From the NCBI GenBank assembly GCA_013215165.1, contig JABSRG010000008.1, positions 1-64,000 on the forward strand: a stretch of DNA of 64,000 nt, written 5' to 3'. Below the pieces are notes generated by a model. The model ran no database searches. It was given only the letters and a program-made list of their open reading frames with translations, and was not told where the DNA came from. Source of the stretch: Opitutales bacterium (GTDB lineage Bacteria; Verrucomicrobiota; Verrucomicrobiia; Opitutales; JABSRG01). Position numbers and translations under genes: made by a program. Shown one piece after another: positions 16,809 to 24,186 of the stretch. Each line of letters opens with the position of its first letter. Positions within the stretch are counted from its first letter, which is position 1.

Positions 16809-17099
16809 TTAATCCATCCATTCCAGAGGATGGCATTTCTTGGGGTCTGGATCACACGCTTCGGCAAAATAAACTGCCATACGTAAAAAACCGATGCGAT
16901 CTTTTGGCACTTCGGGTCGAAGCTTGCGCAGGTCTTCAAATAGAATCTCCGGCGAGCGTCCCTCGAGGTCGAAAATATCGTTAAGGCCCAGGTCAATGAG
17001 GTCCCGAGCCACCTGAACTTTCATCCGTGGTATACGCATGAACGGGGAGTTGAGCGCTTCGCGGTCGACCTTCCGTTTGGGTTGTTCGAAGAGATCCAA
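16809..17099 (-). CDS. Cdd1 / 'pathogenicity locus' helix-hairpin-helix protein
   Basis: 96 residues. The core VARDLIDLGLNDIFDLEGRS followed by PEILFEDLRKL matches the single helix-hairpin-helix DNA-binding module of the Cdd1 family (PF11731), with the usual FLRMAVYFAEA and a C-terminal HPLEWMD. The family name is historical and says nothing about virulence here. DNA binding is likely; its role is unknown. It lies 33 bases after the DASS carrier on the same strand. Confidence 0.75.
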   Translation of the reverse strand: MDLFEQPKRKVDREALNSPFMRIPRMKVQVARDLIDLGLNDIFDLEGRSPEILFEDLRKLRPEVPKDRIGFLRMAVYFAEACDPDPKKCHPLEWMD

Positions 17100-17132
17100 G
17101 TCTGTACTGGTTTAAAGAGTCTTATCTGGGCC

Positions 17133-18700
17133 TTAGAGGAAATGGGACCAGAAAACCAATCCGATCAACAGTGTCAAAGCGCACCCGGTTATTCCTACCA
17201 GTAAACCGATTTTCATCAGGGTACGGCCCTCGACCAAGCCACTGCTCATCGCGATGGCGTTGGGGGGTGTGGAAATCGGCAGGAGCATTGAGAAACTGAC
17301 GGCAATGCTGATGGATATTGCAGCCAGCACGGAGTCAAATCCTTCGCCTGCCGCCCCGGTCACACCCATCGTCAGTGCCATAGGGACTAGCATTGTCGCA
17401 GCAACTGTATTGGAGATAAGGTTAGACATGACGTAGGCAACGAGAATGAGGGAGGCGATAACAAGGATGGGACCCATCGATGACCAATTAACTAAAGCGA
17501 TGAGCCAAGATGCACCGCCCAAATCCATAGTGAGTCCGAGCGATATGCCTCCGGCCACGAGCCATAAGACCTCCCAGGAGAATTTCTTGATATCGTTGCG
17601 GTCTATGGTGCCGAATATGGACATAAAGGTGACCGGGATAAAGGCAACGATGGATGAATGGATTCCATGCCAAGAATCACTCATCCAAAAAAAATAGTGA
17701 GGCAAAATATTACATAAGTCGCAAGCGCTTTTGGGGAGCGGTCCCAGCCACCACTCATGTCGATACGCAACTGCTCCGTCTGCGTGCGGAACATCCAGAG
17801 CAGTCCGCGCCATGCGATGACAATCATAACGACGGCCAGCGGGGTCATAAAGAGCATCCATTGAGAGAATGATATGCTTATCCCTGCACTGTTAAGAGCG
17901 CTTAGTGCCACTGCATTGGGGGGCGATCCGATAGGCGTAGCAATGCCGCCAATATTAGCCCCGCAAGGGATGGCTAGGATCAGTGAATGACGCAGTGGAT
18001 CATCTTTTTTCAGCAATGCCGTGAGCGGGATAACTACGGTGATCATCATCGCCGCTGTCGCCGTGTTGCTCATGAATGAACTGAGGAGAGCTGTAATGCT
18101 CATTAAACCTAGAATAATATGTGCTGGTTTGTTGCCAACGACACTCAGAATCATGCGAGTGATGTTTTGATCGAGTCGGTATTTAACTGCGGCGGCGGCC
18201 AAGAAAAAACCGCCAAGAAATAACATCAAAATTGGGCTAGCCAGCGAGTTGAAGAAAGTGGAATAGGGGATGCCGTCGTAAGTGAGTTTCCAATCATCTG
18301 CATCCACCGCTATGCCCGTCTCACCACTGTAAGACTGCAAATCTTCGAGCGGCACTTGTATCCATTCATTGTTGTTCCACACCCAGGCCTGTGAATCCTC
18401 CAATGCGGTATCCGGGCCCAACCAAACGCCATCGGTGTAAGCTTGATCCAGCCGTAGCTGTTCTACCCGTGTATTCGAAATAATCGGGCTCTCGTCGGAA
18501 AGTAATACGATCTGCAGGAAGATGACTAGAAGCGACGTCGCCCAGATTGGGACGCACTCGAAGATCCAAAATATGGCAGCAATACCGAAAATGCCCAAAC
18601 CCACTGCTCCAGGAAACCACAAGCTCTCCATTGGAAACAAAAACGGTGCGATGAGGGCGATCAGGCCAAGGATCAGGCCTGTTATCTTGGCTTTCGACAT
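17133..18700 (-). pseudogene. SLC13/DASS anion:Na+ symporter, frameshifted at a T run
   Basis: Two overlapping frames make one DASS carrier. The N-terminal part (from ATG 18700) ends at YVIFCLTIFFG-stop, and the other frame continues as WMSDSWHGIHSSIVAFIP. The break is an A run at 17687-17694 (8 A; T on the coding strand); one extra T restores a 522-residue protein. Both Ser-Asn-Thr motifs of the family are present (SFMSNTATAA and LISNTVAA). An extra-membrane insert of about 75 residues, rich in Asp/Trp, sits after span 2. Likely substrates are dicarboxylates or sulfate with Na+. The gene is broken as read; sequencing error is quite possible. Confidence 0.85.
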
Positions 18701-19025
18701 GTTGATGAATGGCGTAGCTTAGTGTGTTCCAACGATCAAAGCTTTATTCTACCGATACGATCATGGTGTGATTAAGATTATGTGGAACTGAGATAGGCCC
18801 AGATTCTATGGGTATAGCAATGGCTAACAGCCATTGCTTGACATGCACTTCATCTGGTTCCACGGCAATCGTTCTCGCAATCGCCCTACAAAACGCCTTC
18901 ATGCGCGCATGTCCTAAGCACAGGGACAGTAGGCGAAGTTGATAAAATCGACGCAGATGCAGGTAAGTTATATCTCAGACAAGAACATGTCTTGATCCGT
19001 CGGAACGCGCGTCTAGAAAGGTTCA
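18701..19025 (+). promoter_or_regulatory. 325-base leader before metX with a perfect hairpin
   Basis: No gene is seen. GCAATGGCT (18817-18825), loop AAC, AGCCATTGC (18829-18837) is a perfect 9-base hairpin, followed at once by TTGACA (18838-18843), a consensus -35 hexamer without a good -10 at the usual spacing. TGTCC...GGACA (18909-18927) and AGACA...TGTCT are weaker repeats further on. Conserved SAM-riboswitch cores were looked for and not recognised. The stretch likely holds the metX promoter and a regulator site. Confidence 0.45.
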
Positions 19026-20189
19026 ATGAACGACGCACAGGACAACTGGACACGTGACAACGAGGGCGAGGTAGGCCTCGTTGAGCCCAGGGATTTTTTG
19101 TGCACGGAACCGTTCTATTTTGAAGCCGGTGGGGTGCTTCTTCAGTTTACGATACGCTACGAAACCTATGGACGCCTTAATGAGGCGCGCGACAATGCGA
19201 TTATCATCGGCCATGCTGTGAGTGGGGATCATCACGTTGCTGGTGTCCACAGCATTACTGACCGAAAAACTGGCTGGTGGAATCATATAGTGGGCCCGGG
19301 AAAACCGATCGATACGAACAAGTTCTTTGTCATCTGCTCAAATTGTATCGGTGGGTGTCAGGGGACGACCGGACCGTCGAGTATCAATCCAGAGACGGGT
19401 GTAGCCTACGGATTGGATTTTCCTGTGGTTTCGATCGGTGACATGGTGCATGCTCAGAAACGGCTACTCGATCACTTGGAAATCGAAACCCTACATGCAG
19501 TAGTCGGCGGTAGTATGGGTGGGATGCAGGCCCTGGCTTGGGCTACGCTGTATCCATCCATCCCTCAACGTATTCTCGGCATGGCGACTACAGCGCGCCA
19601 AAATTCCCAAGCGATTGCCTTCAACGAAGTGGGGCGCAGCGCGATCATGCAGGACCCCGATTGGCGCAATGGAAATTATACCATCGGCGAAGGACCGAAG
19701 ATGGGCTTGGCGATCGCGCGCATGATGGCACACATCACTTATCTATCGGATCGTGGCTTGGAGAGTAAATTTGGACGCAATCGTCGCAATACTACCGATG
19801 CTGTCGAAGAACCTGGTGCGCGTGAGATGTTTGAGGTCGAGTTTGAGGTGGAGTCTTATCTCCGGTATCAGGGGCGTTCTTTCGTAAATCGTTTCGATGC
19901 GAATACTTATCTGTACTTCACTAAGGCCTTAGACCGTTTCGATTTGTATAAAGGGCATGATAGTCTGGCACCGGCTTTTAAAGATGTGCAGGCGCGATCC
20001 TTGATTATTGGATTCACCTCAGACTGGCTTTTTCCGCCGGAGCAGAACCAAGACATTGTCTACGGCCTTCTCGAAGCAAAGAAGGACGCTAGCTACCTGG
20101 AGTGCGCCATGGATTTGGGGCACGACTCATTCCTTTTAAAATCACCGGACTTATATCGCATCGTGGAGGGCTTTCTCAATGACCGCTGA
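19026..20189 (+). CDS. metX: Homoserine O-acyltransferase
   Basis: 387 residues, alpha/beta-hydrolase fold. The early conserved HAVSGDHHVAG, nucleophile S163 in VVGGSMGGMQALAWA, the acid in FTSDWLFPPEQ and the His in MDLGHDSFLL complete the MetX triad. It activates homoserine for methionine synthesis; acetyl versus succinyl donor cannot be settled by eye, acetyl being usual. It overlaps metW by 11 bases, a classic metXW arrangement. AAAGG lies before the ATG. Confidence 0.93.
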   Translation: MNDAQDNWTRDNEGEVGLVEPRDFLCTEPFYFEAGGVLLQFTIRYETYGRLNEARDNAIIIGHAVSGDHHVAGVHSITDRKTGWWNHIVGPGKPIDTNKFFVICSNCIGGCQGTTGPSSINPETGVAYGLDFPVVSIGDMVHAQKRLLDHLEIETLHAVVGGSMGGMQALAWATLYPSIPQRILGMATTARQNSQAIAFNEVGRSAIMQDPDWRNGNYTIGEGPKMGLAIARMMAHITYLSDRGLESKFGRNRRNTTDAVEEPGAREMFEVEFEVESYLRYQGRSFVNRFDANTYLYFTKALDRFDLYKGHDSLAPAFKDVQARSLIIGFTSDWLFPPEQNQDIVYGLLEAKKDASYLECAMDLGHDSFLLKSPDLYRIVEGFLNDR

Positions 20190-20823
20190 TAACTATCCGC
20201 ATCCCAAGGTAGATCGCTCCGTCACATCAAAGCGACAGGTGGATTTTCAGGTGATTGCCGAGTGGGTGCAGCCACAGTCGAGTGTGCTTGATTTGGGGTG
20301 TGGGCGCGGTGTCCTTTTGGAATACCTCAAGGTCAGCAAAGATGTCTACGGAGTGGGTGTAGACCTGTCGTTAGACAAAGCGAGTTCTTGTGTAAAGCGC
20401 GGCATCCCGGTTTTTCAAGGTGATATCGATACCGTACTGAGTCGTTTTCGACCGAAGTCATTTGATCGCGTTATTTTTTCCCGGACCGTTGAAGAATTGG
20501 AGCGTCCTAAGGAAACGCTGCTGCGCGCACTCAAAGTGGGACGCTCAGTGACAGTAGGATTTATTAATAACGGATTCTGGATCAACCGCATGAATATGTT
20601 CCTTCATGGCAAGCGTACTATCAATGACGTCTTTCCGCGCCCCTGGTATGAGAGCCGACCGAGTAATCCCTTCTCGATGAGCGAGTTCGAAAGCTTTTGC
20701 TCCAGTGAATCGGTAAAAATCGAGCGCCGTATCTGCCTCGGGTCTGATTGGCAAAACACTGTGCAAGTCCTCCCCAATGTGCGCGCAGGCTACGTGATTT
20801 TCGACGTGTCGAGAAACAGCTGA
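20179..20823 (+). CDS. metW: Methionine biosynthesis protein MetW
   Basis: 214 residues. The SAM-dependent methyltransferase-like core is SVLDLGCGRGVLLEYL, with later FDRVIFSRTVEELERP and PRPWYESRPSNPFSM typical of MetW. MetW is needed with MetX for homoserine acylation in many bacteria. The start ATG at 20179 overlaps metX, which couples their translation. No methyl-acceptor is known for the family. Confidence 0.92.
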   Translation: MTADNYPHPKVDRSVTSKRQVDFQVIAEWVQPQSSVLDLGCGRGVLLEYLKVSKDVYGVGVDLSLDKASSCVKRGIPVFQGDIDTVLSRFRPKSFDRVIFSRTVEELERPKETLLRALKVGRSVTVGFINNGFWINRMNMFLHGKRTINDVFPRPWYESRPSNPFSMSEFESFCSSESVKIERRICLGSDWQNTVQVLPNVRAGYVIFDVSRNS

Positions 20824-20997
20824 AAAGCCCGAATTTTCTTGGTAGGTTATACGAATGCCGAATTTTACAAACTGTCAGCTGGCTCCGTTCATTATTAGAA
20901 AAATTCTAAGGTGTCGATCTGGGGCTTGGCTCTTCCGGGTGGGGGTGTCATTGCTTCGGGATTGCTTTTGGGGCGGGGACAGTTGTTTGTTAATTGT

Positions 20998-21645
20998 ATG
21001 GAGGCGTCTGGGGATCATGAGAGCTTGTCGGTGACTTTGGATCGTTTGCTGCGCGATCATGTGGCTGAGGACGGGGTGACTTTTGGGGCACTCCTGAAAG
21101 CGGTGACGGACCGTGGGTTTGGTCTGGTGTTGATGCTGCTTGCGTTGCCCAGTGCTTTGCCAGTTCCGGCTCCGGGGTATTCCACGCCGTTTGGTATCGC
21201 GATCGCGCTGTTGGGGTTGCAGATGGTGGCGGGACGTCATGTCCCGTGGGTGCCGCAGTGGGTTCAAGATCTCAAGCTGAGCGCGGGGTTTGGACAGAAA
21301 CTGATTGGTGCTGGGCGCGCTTTTATTGAGAGGGTGGAGGTTTTGGTACGGCCTCGTCTGTCCTGGGTAGCGAATCAGCAGGGGCGGCGGTTTTTGGGTG
21401 TGGTAGTGATGACCATGGGGGGGCTCATGATTTTTCCGCTGCCAGGGACAAATACGTTTCCGGCTATGGTTATTTTTGTTCTGGGTTTGGCTGTCACAGA
21501 AGAGGATGGTTTCGCCGGTTTTTTAGCTGCGGCAGCGGGCGTGGGGGCCGTATTGCTTTATGGTGTAGCAATCTATCTTTTGCTGACAACAGGGTTTGAT
21601 TTGATCGGCGCTTTGAAGGATTGGGTGAAGGGACTGTGGGCGTAG
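20998..21645 (+). CDS. ExoD-like membrane protein
   Basis: 215 residues from ATG 20998. A polar N-terminal part (LSVTLDRLLRDHVAEDGVTF) precedes LPSALPVPAPGYSTPFGIAI, the Pro/Gly-rich motif of the ExoD family (exopolysaccharide synthesis, PF06055), a middle amphipathic stretch, GGLMIFPLPGTNTFPAMVI, a second such motif, and about four membrane spans. Function in the family is poorly known. An upstream GTG (20911) would add 29 residues encoded by a stretch holding a dispersed repeat (GTCGATCTGGGGCTT), so the later start is preferred. Confidence 0.78.
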   Translation: MEASGDHESLSVTLDRLLRDHVAEDGVTFGALLKAVTDRGFGLVLMLLALPSALPVPAPGYSTPFGIAIALLGLQMVAGRHVPWVPQWVQDLKLSAGFGQKLIGAGRAFIERVEVLVRPRLSWVANQQGRRFLGVVVMTMGGLMIFPLPGTNTFPAMVIFVLGLAVTEEDGFAGFLAAAAGVGAVLLYGVAIYLLLTTGFDLIGALKDWVKGLWA

Positions 21646-21754
21646 GCGTTTACGGCACAGGAATGGACGCTAGCTTTCGCAATAGGGTTATGCGAAGGGT
21701 GGAATTCAGACGCTGCTAGCTAGCTTTATGCGTCTTTGAAAAAATGCGAATATA

Positions 21755-21780
21755 GCCTAGCTGGGGCTCGGCGTTCCCGG
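21755..21780 (+). repeat. Dispersed hairpin repeat, copy 2
   Basis: AGCTGGGGCTCGGCGTTCC (21759-21777) is the same as in copy 1 at 1425-1447, with one change in the left arm (GCCTAGC). It lies in the 274-base gap between exoD and a methyltransferase gene. Nearby GCTAGC repeats (21669, 21716, 21720) are also seen. Confidence 0.55.
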
Positions 21781-21919
21781 ATAAAAGGAGCAGTTTTTTG
21801 CTACGGAATGCGCGGAAATGGCGCTGTGAAGTCCTTATTTACTGTTGTTAGTTCCCCAAAAGGTTCTTTGAGCAAAATATATTGTTCCTTTCATGCCTGC
21901 ATAGTTCCCAAACAACGCC

Positions 21920-22672
21920 TTAATCACCGGAAAACTTCACATTCGGACTCATCATTTTCCACGATATACGTTTGAGGGCAGAGACAGATTTCTTCCCGTG
22001 CGCACAGAAGAGCATATGGCCTTCGTAGAGAGCTAGTTCGGGGCTGATAATCTCGATTAGACGATGATACATGTCCTCGTATCGAATGTCGTCACAGACA
22101 AGAATGTAGTCTGATAATAACAAGGTCTTTATCTTGGGGATGTTCTTCTCTACTTCAGCAAGATCATGGGTGATGTCGCAGAAAACCATCGAGAACTGGG
22201 TAGAGCCAAAATCGTAGTGTTCGAAATAGCCCTTGAGGCAATCGACGTAGTTGCTGAGACCTCTCTCTGCCAAATTCTCTTTCAGTGAGGTAAGGGTGCC
22301 TTCCTCTTTTACTAAGTGGCGCATGTAGCGCTCACGCCGCCACGCCGGTGTGTTGTCCAAATTTTCATTAAAATACTCCTCGAATGCCTGTCTAGATGAG
22401 AAATGAATATCGAGAGACTGTAGCCTCACCTTACTGCGTTTTAGTTTGAGCGCAGAGGCCAGATAGATGGTCGAGCGTCCGATCCAAGGTCCTAATTCCA
22501 AGATTGGGCCAGTATTCATGAGGCCGAGTAGGAATAGCCTCGGACTCTGAGCCGGGTTGATCATGCCATCAGGAGGGAAGAAGATAGGGAAAAACAGCTT
22601 AAGCAACCGCATAAGCCTTCGATTACTCGGCATGACCCTGGGAGCTGAAAAGCAATTTGAGACGTTGTGCAT
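21920..22672 (-). CDS. Class I SAM-dependent methyltransferase (Methyltransf_24-like)
   Basis: 250 residues from ATG 22672. The core shows PILELGPWIGRSTIYLASAL (SAM site), LQSLDIHFSS (second strand acid), FSMVFCDITHDLAEVEKNIP, and ILVCDDIRYEDMYHRL, as in O-methyltransferases linked to sugar or antibiotic modification. The frame is open further up to 22723, but the extra residues lie next to repeats and look non-coding. It stands alone, divergent from pheS. Confidence 0.75.
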   Translation of the reverse strand: MHNVSNCFSAPRVMPSNRRLMRLLKLFFPIFFPPDGMINPAQSPRLFLLGLMNTGPILELGPWIGRSTIYLASALKLKRSKVRLQSLDIHFSSRQAFEEYFNENLDNTPAWRRERYMRHLVKEEGTLTSLKENLAERGLSNYVDCLKGYFEHYDFGSTQFSMVFCDITHDLAEVEKNIPKIKTLLLSDYILVCDDIRYEDMYHRLIEIISPELALYEGHMLFCAHGKKSVSALKRISWKMMSPNVKFSGD

Positions 22673-22780
22673 ATGAACGGGCCTAATTGAGGGGACGGGG
22701 AGTTCTTTGCACTGGATATACAACGATCACCGTAAAAGAGAGGAGCTATTACTTGCTATCCCTGTTACCCGTCGGTGCCC

Positions 22781-23011
22781 TTGTTGTGGTTGGGGCGCTC
22801 TGTCGGCTCGCGTCTTCGATTTGGATCGAGGTAGGGAGGGTCACGCACAATCGTGATCGTTGTCGAGATCCCGTCGACTACGCCAACGACCACGAGACGA
22901 GATACGAAAACCGCTGGAGGGCGGTGCTTTGTCGCCGCCGGTGGCCTGTTGCTTGGGCGGTCGTGCCAATCGATACGCAACCCGCGAGCCGACAGAGCGG
23001 CTCAACAACAA
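22781..23011. repeat. Inverted-repeat-bounded element before pheS
   Basis: A perfect 17-base inverted repeat, CGCTCTGTCGGCTCGCG at 22796-22812 and its complement at 22983-22999, bounds about 200 bases; weaker pairing (TTGTTG...CAACAA) extends the arms to 22781 and 23011. Inside is a 78-base sequence (22888-22964) that recurs inverted at 29951-30028. There is no transposase frame. This looks like a MITE or REP-type element. The 449-base gap 22673-23121 holds nothing else I can call, although a frame continuous with pheS crosses it. Confidence 0.65.
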
Positions 23012-23121
23012 AAGAGGCAGTTGGGGACATGTCCCCGCTGTTTCAATTAGGCCTTGAGTCATCCATCCCCTGTAAATCTGCTTGCCTCGCCGGACCATTT
23101 CCTTGTCGGATAGTTCGTTTT

Positions 23122-24162
23122 ATGGAGGCTGAACTGAATGCAATCTTGGAGCGTGCACGTGGCGAAATCGCTGATGTGCAGACACGGCCGGAATTTGAGC
23201 AATTTAAGGCATCGATATCTGGGCCCAAAGGCGCGATGACCCAAGTGATGAAAGGCATGGGAAAGGTGCCCAAGGAAGACAAACCGAAAGTCGGTAGAGC
23301 GATCAATGCGGCCAAGCAGGAACTCGAAGCACTTTTTACATCCGCTCTGGAAAAGATCGACGCTTTAGAAATGGAAAAGGCGATTGGGCCGGCTATCGAT
23401 CCGACCTTACCCAGCCCGGATTTTGAGCTCGGAAGCCGACATCCGATAAACCAAATCCGTGCCCGCTTGGTAAAGATTCTTCAAAATGTTGGATTTTCAG
23501 TTGCCGAAGGCCCGGAAGTGGAAACGGAGTGGTTTTGTTTCGATGCCCTCAACACGGCACCAGATCATCCGGCCCGCGACCTTCAGGATACCCTCTATCT
23601 GAAGAAAGATGCCAACCTGTCTAATGTCTCGCGGCACAGCGATGAGCGCTACCTCCTGCGCACACATACGTCGACCGTGCAAATTCGCACCATGTTAAAA
23701 TACGATCCGCCCATTCGCGTGATTTCGCCAGGGCGGGTGTTTCGACGTGATACTGTCGATGCGACGCATAGCTCCTGTTTTCACCAGATCGAAGCTCTGT
23801 ATGTAGACAAAAACGTCACCGTAGCAGACCTAAAAGCACTTTTGGATTATATGATGCGGGAGCTGCTCGGCTCTGATGCTGAAACGCGTTTTCGCCCCCA
23901 CTTTTTTCCTTACACCGAGCCCAGCTTTGAACTCGATTGCAGTTCTGCTCATCTAAAGAAAGTGGGCAAGCGTTGGACTGAGATGGGGGGCTGCGGCATG
24001 GTAGACCCATCCGTCTTTGAAGCCGTAGGTTACGATCCTGAAGTCTACTCTGGGTATGCTTTCGGATTCGGCCTCGAGCGTCTTGCCATGATCCTTTATG
24101 GAATCGATGACATTCGACATTTCTATCAAAACGACATCCGCTTCCTGTGCCAATTCGCCTGA
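23122..24162 (+). CDS. pheS: Phenylalanyl-tRNA synthetase alpha subunit
   Basis: 346 residues from ATG 23122. The N-terminal coiled arm is followed by class II motifs: HPINQIRARLVKILQNVGFS, EGPEVETEWFCFDALN, LLRTHTSTVQIRTM, RVISPGRVFRRDTVDATHSS (motif 2), FHQIEALYVDKNVT, and GFGLERLAMILYGIDDIRHF (motif 3). The frame continues upstream to 22687, but that part is repeat sequence and is left out. It pairs with pheT (24 bases downstream) as an alpha2beta2 enzyme that charges tRNA-Phe. Confidence 0.96.
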   Translation: MEAELNAILERARGEIADVQTRPEFEQFKASISGPKGAMTQVMKGMGKVPKEDKPKVGRAINAAKQELEALFTSALEKIDALEMEKAIGPAIDPTLPSPDFELGSRHPINQIRARLVKILQNVGFSVAEGPEVETEWFCFDALNTAPDHPARDLQDTLYLKKDANLSNVSRHSDERYLLRTHTSTVQIRTMLKYDPPIRVISPGRVFRRDTVDATHSSCFHQIEALYVDKNVTVADLKALLDYMMRELLGSDAETRFRPHFFPYTEPSFELDCSSAHLKKVGKRWTEMGGCGMVDPSVFEAVGYDPEVYSGYAFGFGLERLAMILYGIDDIRHFYQNDIRFLCQFA

Positions 24163-24186
24163 CGGGAAATCTACTGATTATAGACA

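Noticed and set aside
18701-19025. SAM riboswitch in the metX leader
   Set aside because: None of the conserved cores of SAM-I, SAM-II or related classes was recognised by eye; only simple hairpins are visible.
22687-23121. N-terminal extension of PheS of 145 residues in the same open frame
   Set aside because: The extension is encoded by the inverted-repeat element and dispersed repeat and has no PheS similarity; ATG 23122 gives a normal-length protein.
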